Of a stretch of DNA of 64,000 nucleotides, positions 26,286 to 35,083 are shown piece after piece; position 1 is the stretch's first letter; each line of letters begins with the position of its first letter. The notes under the pieces were generated by a model, which worked only from the letters and a program-made list of their open reading frames with translations, ran no database searches and was not told the origin of the DNA. The DNA is from CAZNPH01 sp964574985 (GTDB lineage Bacteria; Bacteroidota; Bacteroidia; Bacteroidales; SM23-62): positions 124,001 to 188,000 of the forward strand of contig CAZNPH010000002.1 in NCBI GenBank assembly GCA_964574985.1. Direction: 5' to 3'. Both the position numbers and the translations under genes were made by a program.

Positions 26286-27146
26286 ATGCATCACAAGACA
26301 GACGTTCAAAGATTGGCACGTTGGCTGAAGGTGAAAATGCCGGGGGGAGGACAATATGCCGCTGTGAAAAGAGTAGTGGAAACCCATCATCTGCACACCA
26401 TATGCATGAGCGGTCGCTGCCCTAATATCGGTGATTGCTGGAGCAGAGGGACGGCCACATTCATGATCCTGGGCGACATTTGTACGAGATCCTGCAGGTT
26501 TTGCGGGGTGCGGACGGGAAAACCGGGTCAACCGGATCCGGATGAACCTTTCCGGGTGGGGGAATCGGTCAGACTCATGAAATTGAAACATTGCGTCATT
26601 ACTTCTGTGGACCGCGATGATCTGGAAGACGGGGGAGCCGGTCACTGGGTGAAGACCATTGGGGAAATCAGGAAACAAAATCCGGGCACCACCATGGAAG
26701 TGCTGATCCCCGACTTCAGGGGAAATCAGGAATCCCTGCAGCAGATAACAGCATGCAAACCGGAAGTTATTTCCCATAACCTGGAAACGGTGGAGCGCCT
26801 GACCCCCGTGGTGCGCAGTGCAGCAAATTACCGGAGAAGCCTCAGGGTGCTGGAATTCATTGCCCTTCGCGGATTCGCCGCCAAATCAGGGATCATGCTC
26901 GGACTGGGAGAAACGGAAAAGGAGGTGCTCAGGACGATGGATGACCTGATCGGGGTGGGTTGCAGTGTGCTTACCATGGGGCAGTATCTCAGGCCTTCCG
27001 AAAAGCATTATCCGGTTATCGAATACCCGGAACCACGCGTCTTTGATCGTTATAAAAACATGGCCCTGGAAAAAGGATTTTGGGCGGTTGAAAGTGCACC
27101 CCTGGTGAGGTCATCTTTTCATGCCGAAAAACACGTAAGGCAATGA
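26286..27146 (+). CDS. lipA: Lipoyl synthase
   Basis: A radical SAM enzyme that inserts two sulfurs into protein-bound octanoyl groups. The ATG at 26286 (MHHKTDVQRLARWLKVKMP) gives 286 residues. The auxiliary cluster motif CMSGRCPNIGDCW and the radical SAM motif CTRSCRFC in MILGDICTRSCRFCGV are intact. The C-terminal RSSFHAE holds the serine that ligates the auxiliary cluster. First gene of lipA-lipB-recJ; its TGA overlaps the lipB ATG by four bases. The open frame back to 26238 would extend through the promoter and is rejected. Confidence 0.96.
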   Translation: MHHKTDVQRLARWLKVKMPGGGQYAAVKRVVETHHLHTICMSGRCPNIGDCWSRGTATFMILGDICTRSCRFCGVRTGKPGQPDPDEPFRVGESVRLMKLKHCVITSVDRDDLEDGGAGHWVKTIGEIRKQNPGTTMEVLIPDFRGNQESLQQITACKPEVISHNLETVERLTPVVRSAANYRRSLRVLEFIALRGFAAKSGIMLGLGETEKEVLRTMDDLIGVGCSVLTMGQYLRPSEKHYPVIEYPEPRVFDRYKNMALEKGFWAVESAPLVRSSFHAEKHVRQ

Positions 27147-27835
27147 TGAAAACCATTCGTTTCCGTGACCTGGGGCTGGTCGGTTATAAGCAAGCCTGGG
27201 ATATGCAGGAAAAAACCCTTGAAGCGGTCATTCGAAGGAAACTGGGGAAAAACAACCTGTCTGAAGACCACCAGGTTGTTTTTTTTTGTGAGCATCCGCA
27301 TGTATATACACTGGGCAAGAGCGGACAGGAAGGCAACCTGCTGGTGGACACCGACCACCTGAAAAAGATCGGGGCGGAGCTGTACAGGATCAACCGGGGG
27401 GGAGACATAACCTACCATGGCCCGGGGCAGATCGTGGGATATCCGGTGATCGACCTGGATGAATTCGGTATGGGAGCAAGGGATTACATTAACCGCCTGG
27501 AGGAGTCGGTGATCCGGTTGCTTCAGAACTATGGAATTGTTGCCGGCAGAAAGGAAGGGGCCACCGGTGTGTGGATAGATCCGGAAGATACTGGTTCCGG
27601 CAGGAAAATATGTGCCATTGGAGTGAGGATAAGCCGTTCGGTGACCATGCACGGTTTTGCATTGAACGTAGCACCGGATCTCAGGTATTTCAATTATATC
27701 AATCCCTGCGGATTTACCGGCAGGAATATTACATCCATGAAAAAAGAACTGGGAAGACATCCCGGAAAAGAACAGGTAAAAAACAGACTGAAGCAGATAA
27801 TGGCGGAGGTGTTCGCCATTGAATGGAAAAACTAA
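27143..27835 (+). CDS. lipB: Octanoyl-[ACP]:protein N-octanoyltransferase
   Basis: Moves octanoate from acyl carrier protein to the lipoyl domains that LipA then converts. It has 230 residues, normal length. The family block RGGDITYHGPGQIVGYPVIDL, the catalytic lysine region GRKICAIGVRISRSVTMHGFALNV and the cysteine in INPCGFTGRNITSM are all present. It overlaps lipA by ATGA and ends on the base before recJ begins, so the three genes are tightly coupled. Confidence 0.95.
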   Translation: MMKTIRFRDLGLVGYKQAWDMQEKTLEAVIRRKLGKNNLSEDHQVVFFCEHPHVYTLGKSGQEGNLLVDTDHLKKIGAELYRINRGGDITYHGPGQIVGYPVIDLDEFGMGARDYINRLEESVIRLLQNYGIVAGRKEGATGVWIDPEDTGSGRKICAIGVRISRSVTMHGFALNVAPDLRYFNYINPCGFTGRNITSMKKELGRHPGKEQVKNRLKQIMAEVFAIEWKN

Positions 27836-29563
27836 ATGTTTATGGTGCCCGAAAAACATTGGATATTGAAGACACAGGCATCTCCCGGTGAGATCGAAGC
27901 ATTGCAGAAGCAGTTGAAAATTGACTGGCAATTGGTAAATTTGCTGATACAGAGAAGAATATCCACATATGAGGAAGCAAGGAAGTTTTTCAGTCCGGAC
28001 CTGGCGGCTTTGCATGATCCGTTTTTGATGAGGGACATGGACATGGCCGTGGAACGGATCGAAAAAGCCATTCAAAATGAAGAAAAGATCCTGATCTACG
28101 GTGACTATGATGTGGACGGAACCACTTCGGTGGCCCTTTTATACACGTTTTTTAAGAATTTCTCCGGAAACCTTGATTTTTATATCCCCGAGAGATATTC
28201 GGAAGGTTACGGAATATCATACAAAGGCATCGATTATGCAGAGCAGCACGGATATTCATTGATCATTGCACTGGATTGCGGTATCAAAGCGGTGGATAAA
28301 GTGGCTTATGCCGGCGGAAAAGGCATTGACTTCATCATATGTGATCACCACACCCCAGGGAACCGTATTCCGGATGCAGTGGCCGTGCTTGATCCCAAAC
28401 GCCCCGGATGCGATTACCCGTTCAAGGAACTCTCCGGTTGCGGGGTCGGTTTCAAGCTGATCCATGCGTTTGCCCTCAGGAACGAAGTGCCCTTTGATGA
28501 GATTGTGCCCTGTCTTGATCTGGTTGCCGTAAGCATTGCCTCGGATATTGTGCCCATAATCGCTGAAAACAGGGTTTTGGCATATTACGGACTCAGACAG
28601 CTGAATGATGATCCCCGGACCGGATTGAGGATCATCATTCAACTGGCCGGCATGGATAAGAAAAAAATCGGAATAGAGGACATCATTTTCAGGATCGGGC
28701 CCCGGATCAATGCAGCAGGCAGGATAGAATCCGGCAGGAGTTCCGTTCGCCTGCTGGTGGCGGAAGATGAACATCAGGCCCTGCTGATCGGTGAAAAAGT
28801 CAATGCATACAACCGGGAACGCCGGCATATTGACAATGACATAACACAGAAAGCTCTTGCATTCCTGCAAAGGGATCCGAAAGCCCGGGAATCCAGAACA
28901 ACGGTGCTGTATCATCCGGACTGGCACAAAGGGGTCATTGGCATTGTGGCTTCAAGATTGATCGATTATTACTACCGCCCCACGGTGATCCTTACCGAGT
29001 CGAACGGACTGGCCACGGGATCGGCCCGTTCGGTGTTCGGATTTGACCTGTATTCTGCCATTGATTCCTGCAGTGCTCTGCTGGAAAATTTCGGCGGACA
29101 TAAATATGCTGCCGGATTAACCATGAATATTCAAAATGTTCAGAAGTTCAGGGAAAAATTTGAGCAGGTGGTCGCCGAAACCATTGCCCCGGAGCAAACC
29201 ATTCCCGTGGTCGGGATTGATTCAGAAATCGGCCTGGCTGAGATCACATCCACTTTCTTTGAGAACCTGAAACAATTCGAGCCTTTTGGTCCGGAGAACA
29301 TGGCTCCGGTGTTTCTGACAGAAAATGTTGTTGACAACGGAACAGGGAAAAAAGTGGGCAGCACCGGGAATCATTTGAAGCTGAACCTCATCCAGGAAGA
29401 AGATCCTTTCCGGGTTTTTCCTGCCATCGCCTTCCAGCAGGGTCATCAATACAAGCGAATACGGCAGGGCAAAAGTTTTGATATTTGCTATTCCATCGAA
29501 AAGAATGAATACATGGGGAAAAAAACACTTCAATTGAACATCAAGGATATCAAAACCGACTGA
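27836..29563 (+). CDS. recJ: Single-stranded-DNA-specific exonuclease RecJ
   Basis: A 5'-3' single-strand exonuclease acting in recombination and mismatch repair. It has 575 residues. The DHH domain carries motif I ILIYGDYDVDGTTSVAL, motif III CDHHTPG, and PKRPGCDYPFKELSGCGVGF. The DHHA1 domain is seen at GVIGIVASRL, SARSVFGFDL and NFGGHKYAAGLTM. A C-terminal OB fold covers about 450-575. It starts immediately after the lipB stop (TAAATG). Pairing with lipoate genes looks like shared transcription rather than shared function. It ends seven bases from convergent corA. Confidence 0.95.
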   Translation: MFMVPEKHWILKTQASPGEIEALQKQLKIDWQLVNLLIQRRISTYEEARKFFSPDLAALHDPFLMRDMDMAVERIEKAIQNEEKILIYGDYDVDGTTSVALLYTFFKNFSGNLDFYIPERYSEGYGISYKGIDYAEQHGYSLIIALDCGIKAVDKVAYAGGKGIDFIICDHHTPGNRIPDAVAVLDPKRPGCDYPFKELSGCGVGFKLIHAFALRNEVPFDEIVPCLDLVAVSIASDIVPIIAENRVLAYYGLRQLNDDPRTGLRIIIQLAGMDKKKIGIEDIIFRIGPRINAAGRIESGRSSVRLLVAEDEHQALLIGEKVNAYNRERRHIDNDITQKALAFLQRDPKARESRTTVLYHPDWHKGVIGIVASRLIDYYYRPTVILTESNGLATGSARSVFGFDLYSAIDSCSALLENFGGHKYAAGLTMNIQNVQKFREKFEQVVAETIAPEQTIPVVGIDSEIGLAEITSTFFENLKQFEPFGPENMAPVFLTENVVDNGTGKKVGSTGNHLKLNLIQEEDPFRVFPAIAFQQGHQYKRIRQGKSFDICYSIEKNEYMGKKTLQLNIKDIKTD

Positions 29564-29569
29564 ATCCGC

Positions 29570-30637
29570 TCACAGCCACTTTTTGATCTTCATATATACG
29601 AGCATGATGACCGCAATAACAACCATCAGGATCAAAACCGCAGGATAACCATATCTCCATTCCAATTCGGGCATGTTGGCAAAGTTCATTCCATAGATCC
29701 CGGCAATGAAAGTCAATGGGATAAAAATGGTGGCAATGACGGTCAGGGTCATCATGATATTGTTCATCTTGTTTGCCTGGTTGGTCCTTTGCAGGTCCAT
29801 GAGTCCGGTATTCAGTTCGAGGAAGTGTTGTATAACTGCATTCGCATGTGACAGATGATCTTTCAGGTCATTGAAATGGGCGTAATTCCGTTCCTCGATC
29901 AGTTCGAATTCGGCTGTCTGTACCCTGCACATTTCATTCTGCAGGGGGGCAACCAGCTTGTTCATCGTCAAAATGATCTTTTTCAGTGAAAAAATATCTT
30001 CCGTTCGTTCTTCTTTGGGATTCTTTTGCAGCAAAAATTCCAGTGAATTGACCTGGTTGCTGAGTTCATCGAGGATGACCAGATATTCATCAACGATGCG
30101 GTCGACCAGCAGGTAAAACAAATAATCGGCTTTCCGGGATCTCATCCTGCCATGTCCTCTGATGATCCTTTCCCGTATGGGTTCAAATACATCCTGCAAT
30201 TCTTCCTGGAAGGAAATGACAAAATGATCCCCGAGAACAAGTCCGACGTGCTTCATTGTAAGCTCATGGGATACGGACTGGTACCGGAGCATTTTCATGA
30301 TCAGGAAGAGACAATTCCGGAATTCTTCCACCTTGGGCTGTTGTTCCGTGTTCAGAATGTCTTCCAGCAAAAGAGGGTGAAGATCAAACCGGTTCCCGAT
30401 TTTTTCAACCAGTTCCGGATTCTGAAGATTACTGAGATTGATCCAGTTAATGACATTTATGTCTGTTTTTTCCAGCAATTGCATTACCGGAAGCTGCTCA
30501 AAATCTTCACAGAATTCCGGAGAATATTGTACAAGGCGAAAAACAGGTTTTCCCGTGGTGATTTCACCGGTATAGGACAGGGTGCCGGGTGGCTGACCGG
30601 ACTTCCTGCCCAGTTTCAGAAATCTGGATTTTTGCAT
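29570..30637 (-). CDS. corA: CorA-type magnesium/cobalt transporter
   Basis: A pentameric inner-membrane divalent cation channel. The ATG at 30637 (MQKSRFLKLGRK) gives 355 residues. The long cytosolic alpha/beta domain and stalk helix include VEEFRNCLFLIMKML and a heptad-like stretch ending NTGLMDLQRTNQANKMNN. Two C-terminal TM helices surround the YGMNF selectivity motif (GIYGMNFANMPELEW). The protein ends with basic residues (KIKKWL). A longer open frame to 30703 begins with a non-conserved stretch and is not favoured. The genome thus has both MgtE and CorA. Confidence 0.94.
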   Translation of the reverse strand: MQKSRFLKLGRKSGQPPGTLSYTGEITTGKPVFRLVQYSPEFCEDFEQLPVMQLLEKTDINVINWINLSNLQNPELVEKIGNRFDLHPLLLEDILNTEQQPKVEEFRNCLFLIMKMLRYQSVSHELTMKHVGLVLGDHFVISFQEELQDVFEPIRERIIRGHGRMRSRKADYLFYLLVDRIVDEYLVILDELSNQVNSLEFLLQKNPKEERTEDIFSLKKIILTMNKLVAPLQNEMCRVQTAEFELIEERNYAHFNDLKDHLSHANAVIQHFLELNTGLMDLQRTNQANKMNNIMMTLTVIATIFIPLTFIAGIYGMNFANMPELEWRYGYPAVLILMVVIAVIMLVYMKIKKWL

Positions 30638-30716
30638 GGTTACGGGTTTAATCGGCTTTATTAAAGATAACCAGATTTTTTGATATGGCACACCGCCATG
30701 CACATATTGTACAGGG

Positions 30717-32855
30717 TCAGAACCTGAAACGGCACTGCAGGGTCAGGTCGGAACGTTTGTTTCCCTCTGTGGCGGATAAGCCGCTGCCTACGCGGTCACG
30801 GTCATTGTATGCGGTCATGGCATATTTCATCCAGAGATCGATCTTTTCCGAAAGGGGGTAGCGCAGGTTCAGGTAGGTCCGAATGCCCCTTCCATAATAA
30901 GCCGGCACCGAAAAAGCATACAACACATCGTGTTCATAGGCATATATTCTGGCCGCATAATTTTCCACGTCGAACACTGCAATGCGGAAAGCCATCCTGA
31001 GGGGGAAATTCCCGAAATTCCCGGTGGCATCATGGTACAGTAAATACCCCGATGATTTTCCGTGGTCGGTATCTGTCGAAGCAGTGATTTCAACCCTGTT
31101 CCGGAACCTGAATTTTTCAGATATTTTGTAGGAAATATCATACCGGAATCCGGACAGCCTGTTTTTGCCTGTGGGTGCGATCCCGGGTTGCGCGGTTTGT
31201 GCGTCTTCTTCGCGCATTCGCATCCTGTAACGAATGTACATGGTGAGGTCATCACCGGCCAGATATTTGCATTCGAAAAAATGATCATGGCCATGGGAAG
31301 GGCCACTGGTATTATATCGTACCCATGGAAATGAAAAAACGTCGAAATATCCCGAGATCATCCAGTTTTTAAAAGGTTCCAGGGACGTTCCCAGATAGAA
31401 ACCGTTCTCATTGACCGCATTTTGATCTTCCCCGAACGCGTCTGCGTAAAGGGCCTGGTGATTCTTCTGATACCATCTGTGCAGCAAGGCCAGCCGTATC
31501 ATTGGAAAAGGATCGAAATTGATGCCATTAAGCAGGGCTTTCCCACGGTTTATGCTCATGGCCGCTTCCCCGAACATGGATACCCTGCCTGTCATCAGAT
31601 GGTAATCGATGCCGAAATTTGTGTTGGAGGTTCCGCTGAACCGGTATTGATTCCACGGAGTATCATCCCGTTTGAGTTCAGCGCCGAAAAAATAATGCAC
31701 AGCGGTGAATCCGATTTCCAGCTTTTCGGAATTGTATCTGAAATGGCCGCCTCCGATGGTTTCCGGAACGGATTTTTCATCCTCAATTTCACGGGGGATC
31801 CTGTGCATGCCGGTTTCCTGAAAGGCTGAAAATACCACGGGTTTGTTGTTCGCCGAATCGTATTTGACAATATTGCCATCCACTTTTTTGTGCGAAAAGA
31901 AAGTGGATAATTCAAAACGGTTGAATGCCAGTGTGGTGGCAATGCCCCTGAGGAAACGGTTTTCATTGGTGGAGGCGTAGGGAATAATGCCCGTGGCCTT
32001 TTTTCGTATGGAAACGGCGTAGGGTGATTTTCCGAAAGAAAGGCCCGACCAGAAATTCAGGCCCTGCCCCAGTCTCAGTTGATAATCTCCAAGAATGGCA
32101 TTTTTTATTGTGCCCGGACCTGTTACGGCGATGTGCCCCGAATAAAAATCAAATCCGGTTTTGCTGGTTCCGGCAAAGAATTCTTCACCGGGATCCTTTT
32201 CGGCAATGAACCCTGCCCTGATCCTGCTACCCATGGCGTATTTGTAGCGGGCATAATATCTCCAGGGATTCCCCGGGTACCGGCTGTTGGGGTCGGGAAT
32301 CCCTGCCGTGTCTCCCGGGGATGTATATCCTTCCTGTTGCTCCAGGACCCTTTTTGATCTCAGGATCAGTGAATGCCTGCCGTGCCGCCGCCAACCGGAA
32401 AATTTCAGGTCCCGTACTGAAGAAGGGACGGATTGAACAGTGACAAACGGACTGATCAGCCGGGCGATTTCTTCCGTAAATCCGTAAACCAGGGGTAATT
32501 CATAAATGGTTTCCAGGGGACCGTTGGTTTCAATGTAGGTATGCAGACTGCTCACCTGAAAATCGGTCAGCACCTGTAATTTTTCCAGTTCATCCCGGGT
32601 TGCCGCGTTCAGGTTCAGTGGATCTTCAAGGAAACGGTTGAGATCGGCGAACAGGGTATTCAGATCGGTCTCGTCACCGGTGGATTCAAATATTTTTTCA
32701 GCATACTCCTCGATGACCAGGCTCCGGTTTTGATCACGGTTCTGGCCAAGAGCCCTGTGAAATCCAGGCATCAGGAAAAACAGGGCGGGCAGAAAACATT
32801 TCAGTATTTTTTGAACCGGCTGGCCGGCAGAACAAAGGGATCCGGGGAAATGCAT
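30717..32855 (-). CDS. Helix-hairpin-helix N-terminal, beta-barrel-like envelope protein
   Basis: A 712-residue exported protein of a Bacteroidota-specific type. The signal-like N-terminus (about 17-37, LKCFLPALFFLMPGFHRALG) is followed by a helix-hairpin-helix segment (about 80-145: DPLNLNAATRDELEKLQVLT, then ETIYELPLVYGFTEEIARLI). About 550 residues of alternating aromatic/polar strands follow, ending TLQCRFRF with a terminal aromatic typical of outer-membrane barrels. The repeat LRLGQGLNFWSGLSFGKSPY is a conserved block in relatives. The function is unknown; relatives are often labelled ComEA-like from the HhH part alone. It sits nine bases after the PorV/PorQ-like gene in the same operon. 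Confidence 0.75.
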   Translation of the reverse strand: MHFPGSLCSAGQPVQKILKCFLPALFFLMPGFHRALGQNRDQNRSLVIEEYAEKIFESTGDETDLNTLFADLNRFLEDPLNLNAATRDELEKLQVLTDFQVSSLHTYIETNGPLETIYELPLVYGFTEEIARLISPFVTVQSVPSSVRDLKFSGWRRHGRHSLILRSKRVLEQQEGYTSPGDTAGIPDPNSRYPGNPWRYYARYKYAMGSRIRAGFIAEKDPGEEFFAGTSKTGFDFYSGHIAVTGPGTIKNAILGDYQLRLGQGLNFWSGLSFGKSPYAVSIRKKATGIIPYASTNENRFLRGIATTLAFNRFELSTFFSHKKVDGNIVKYDSANNKPVVFSAFQETGMHRIPREIEDEKSVPETIGGGHFRYNSEKLEIGFTAVHYFFGAELKRDDTPWNQYRFSGTSNTNFGIDYHLMTGRVSMFGEAAMSINRGKALLNGINFDPFPMIRLALLHRWYQKNHQALYADAFGEDQNAVNENGFYLGTSLEPFKNWMISGYFDVFSFPWVRYNTSGPSHGHDHFFECKYLAGDDLTMYIRYRMRMREEDAQTAQPGIAPTGKNRLSGFRYDISYKISEKFRFRNRVEITASTDTDHGKSSGYLLYHDATGNFGNFPLRMAFRIAVFDVENYAARIYAYEHDVLYAFSVPAYYGRGIRTYLNLRYPLSEKIDLWMKYAMTAYNDRDRVGSGLSATEGNKRSDLTLQCRFRF

Positions 32856-32864
32856 GGCCGAAGG

Positions 32865-33686
32865 TTATTGAAAAGCGAGCTGAAATGAAAAATGAGGGGT
32901 GAAACCCAGGATCTGATGATGGGTAAAAGCAACATCTGCACTGACCCTGCGGATATTGATGCCTATCCCGAAAGTATTTCTCACAGGGTTTGTGGAGACA
33001 CCGGTCCGCAGATACAGATTCTCAATGATCCGGTACTCAATGCCTGATCTGAAAACAGCCGGATTTTCCAGGTCTTTTTCCGTTTCCACGGAAAGGATCA
33101 GTTTTTCAAAGAACATATAGGAGAGTCCGCCCCTCATGATGGTAGGGATTTGTTCGTTTTCATGTATGTTGGAAAGTCTGGCCCCGGTTGGATTGAAAAT
33201 GTGGACACCGATGAAAAAATCCTCAGCTGGTTTCGCGATCAGTCCTCCTTCCACGGCAATGGTTCCTGTATTTCCTGTTTCATCCGCAATATATGTGTTG
33301 AAATAATTCAGCTGGATGCCTGCAGAAAAAACCTCATTCAATTTTTTGCCGAAACCGATCCCGATTTTGCTTTCGTTGTACAGCCGGTATCCGAAATAGG
33401 TATAATTGAGTCCGAATACACCTCCGGCGGCAGGCAGGGTGAATGCGAGTGAATGCAGGTTGTATTCGGGAACCACGAACATGTTCTCGTGATGAAAACC
33501 GATGGCCATCCGGTTGTAGATCCCGAGACCGGCCTGGTTATGATGAACCGACCAGATCCCGGCATGCATCACGGTTGCGTTGGCCAGGGCAGAGGCCCTT
33601 GCCCCCACGGGATGATTGTCGTTGGCTCCCGATGAAACGACACAATCCAGCAGTAAGGCGGTTATGATCAGCAACGGGGGTTTCAC
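32865..33686 (-). CDS. PorV/PorQ-like outer-membrane beta-barrel protein
   Basis: A 273-residue exported protein with an N-terminal signal sequence (LLIITALLLDCVVSSGA). The FadL/PorV-type opening GARASALANATVMHAGIWSVHHNQAGLGI is the family's N-terminal hatch region. Alternating beta strands follow (FGLNYTYFGYRLY, VFSAGIQLNYFNTYI, FIGVHIFNPTGARLS), ending in FSFQLAFQ with a terminal aromatic. It is shorter than PorV itself, so a PorQ-like or accessory role is possible. It is the first gene of a pair with the HhH protein, which suggests they act together at the outer membrane. Confidence 0.75.
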   Translation of the reverse strand: MKPPLLIITALLLDCVVSSGANDNHPVGARASALANATVMHAGIWSVHHNQAGLGIYNRMAIGFHHENMFVVPEYNLHSLAFTLPAAGGVFGLNYTYFGYRLYNESKIGIGFGKKLNEVFSAGIQLNYFNTYIADETGNTGTIAVEGGLIAKPAEDFFIGVHIFNPTGARLSNIHENEQIPTIMRGGLSYMFFEKLILSVETEKDLENPAVFRSGIEYRIIENLYLRTGVSTNPVRNTFGIGINIRRVSADVAFTHHQILGFTPHFSFQLAFQ

Positions 33687-33731
33687 CGAGAATATTTTAT
33701 TTAAACATCTTATTATTAGCCTGTTGCAATA

Positions 33732-34244
33732 TCAGTTTGCCTTAAAGGGGAATTCAATTTTTTTCAGTTCTTTGTTGGCCTGCACGATTTTACCGGACAG
33801 GTTCTTTTTGAACGCCTTTACTTTTTCCAAAATCTTCCTGTCCCCGGCAGCCAGGATCTGGGCAGCCAGGATCGCTGCATTCCCGGCCCCGTTCAGTGAG
33901 ACGGTTGCCACCGGTATGCCGGGTGGCATTTGCAAAATGGATAGTATGGAATCCCATCCGTCAAGGGAAATGGAAGCCTTGACCGGAACCCCGATTACGG
34001 GAAGCGGGGTAATGGCCGCGATGATCCCCGGCAGGTGAGCCGCACCTCCCGCTCCGGCGATGATTACCCGGATCCCCCGTTTGTCCGCTTCACGTGCATA
34101 TTCGATGGTTTGTTCCGGCGTCCTGTGCGCCGACAAAGCATTCATCTCAAAGGGGATTTCAAATTCGTTCAGGATCTCTGCAGCTTTTTCCATGACCGGA
34201 AGGTCGGATGTGCTGCCCATAACGATTCCGATGCTGGGTTTCAC
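33732..34244 (-). CDS. purE: N5-carboxyaminoimidazole ribonucleotide mutase
   Basis: A class I PurE that rearranges N5-CAIR to CAIR in purine synthesis. It has 170 residues. The diagnostic blocks are VGIVMGSTSDLPVM (here IGIVMGSTSDLPVM), SAHRTPEQTIEYA, AGAGGAAHLPGIIAA and SILQMPPGIPVATVSLNGAGNAA. It is the first gene after the divergent region facing hpt, another purine gene. No PurK partner is adjacent. No clear TAnnTTTG element was seen in the AT-rich stretch upstream. Confidence 0.96.
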   Translation of the reverse strand: MKPSIGIVMGSTSDLPVMEKAAEILNEFEIPFEMNALSAHRTPEQTIEYAREADKRGIRVIIAGAGGAAHLPGIIAAITPLPVIGVPVKASISLDGWDSILSILQMPPGIPVATVSLNGAGNAAILAAQILAAGDRKILEKVKAFKKNLSGKIVQANKELKKIEFPFKAN

Positions 34245-34318
34245 GAGAAATATATTTACGTTAAATATTTAATATTTAGCACTTTATAATGTCAGTTCTA
34301 ACGCTTTGTTCTTTTATT

Positions 34319-34355
34319 GCCGGCCTCCCGCAGGCTGTCCACCTGCCTGGCCGGC
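34319..34355. repeat. GC-rich intergenic hairpin
   Basis: GGCCGGC-type outer arms (GCCGGCC at 34319-34325 and GGCCGGC at 34349-34355) enclose an inner pair GCAGG/CCTGC (34330-34334 and 34342-34346). It stands out in otherwise AT-rich DNA between divergent purE and hpt and is adjacent to the 49-bp repeat. It resembles short palindromic intergenic elements found dispersed in Bacteroidota genomes. Confidence 0.6.
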
Positions 34356-34361
34356 GAACCC

Positions 34362-34410
34362 TCTTTTGTCTTCAACCGGTAGCTTGATACCGGATCGGTG
34401 ATGGGGGTTT
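34362..34410 (-). repeat. 49-bp hairpin repeat, copy 1
   Basis: Read on the minus strand: AAACCCCCATCACCGATC, a 17-base hairpin core, then TTGAAGACAAAAGA. The same 49-base element occurs on the plus strand at 56879-56927. The first 18 bases are identical and the last 14 differ at one position, while the cores differ but both form stems. Here the stem is CCGGTA/TACCGG (34376-34381 with 34388-34393). It lies in the purE-hpt divergent intergenic region. Confidence 0.85.
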
Positions 34411-34489
34411 GACAGTTAATGGGCAACTTGCTGAAAAATCAGCAGTTTATTGTATTTTCGTACAAAATAAGAAATCAAATGATTATTTC

Positions 34490-35023
34490 ATGAATGCCGT
34501 CAGGATTTTTGACAAGGAATTCCGTCTTATGATAAAATCAGGCGAAATATCCGCCTGTGTGGAACGACTTGCCGGAAGGATTTGCCAGCAGCATGAAAAA
34601 AACGAAGTGATTTTCATCGGGGTGCTGAACGGGGCTTTTGTTTTCGCATCGGATCTGATCAGGAGGATGCCCTTCATGGCAAGGGTTTCTTTTGTAAAAC
34701 TCGCGTCCTACAGCGGGGGAAAAAGTTCCGGGGATGTGCAGGAACTGATCGGACTGGAAGAGGATATACGAGGAAAGACCGTGGTGGTGCTGGAGGATAT
34801 CGTGGATACCGGATTGACCCTGGAAACCATTAACGGTATACTGGAACGGAAAAATCCGGAAAAGATTACCACGGTGACCCTCCTTTTCAAGCCGGATGCT
34901 TTCCGTGGGAAGGTTCGTCCGGATTACACCGGAATGGAGATACCCGGGGGGTTTGTGATCGGTTACGGACTGGACTACCGGGGTTACGGGCGCGGACTCC
35001 CGGATATTTATATGCTTGCATAG
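34490..35023 (+). CDS. hpt: Hypoxanthine phosphoribosyltransferase
   Basis: Salvages hypoxanthine (and probably guanine) to IMP/GMP using PRPP. The ATG at 34490 (MNAVRIFDKEFRLM) gives 177 residues, the normal size. The PRPP-binding loop VVVLEDIVDTGLTLETI, the flexible-loop region SFVKLASYSGGKSSGDVQEL and the C-terminal GYGLDYRGYGRGLPDIYML are intact. A start at 34409 would run through the end of the repeat and is not supported. It heads the run hpt-adk-obg-PAP2-lplA. Confidence 0.95.
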   Translation: MNAVRIFDKEFRLMIKSGEISACVERLAGRICQQHEKNEVIFIGVLNGAFVFASDLIRRMPFMARVSFVKLASYSGGKSSGDVQELIGLEEDIRGKTVVVLEDIVDTGLTLETINGILERKNPEKITTVTLLFKPDAFRGKVRPDYTGMEIPGGFVIGYGLDYRGYGRGLPDIYMLA

Positions 35024-35045
35024 AGCCGGAAATAGCATATTTTCC

Positions 35046-35053
35046 TAACTTTG
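35046..35053 (+). promoter_or_regulatory. -7 element upstream of adk
   Basis: TAACTTTG matches TAnnTTTG, 30 bases before the adk ATG at 35084. It suggests adk-obg and the genes after them can be transcribed independently of hpt. Confidence 0.5.
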
Positions 35054-35083
35054 TCAGCTCCAAAAAAAACTAAATATTATACC

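Noticed and set aside
27119..28075. 318-codon minus-strand open frame over lipB/recJ
   Set aside because: It is antisense to two complete, motif-rich genes; its composition is His/Gln/Phe-rich, as expected of a shadow frame.
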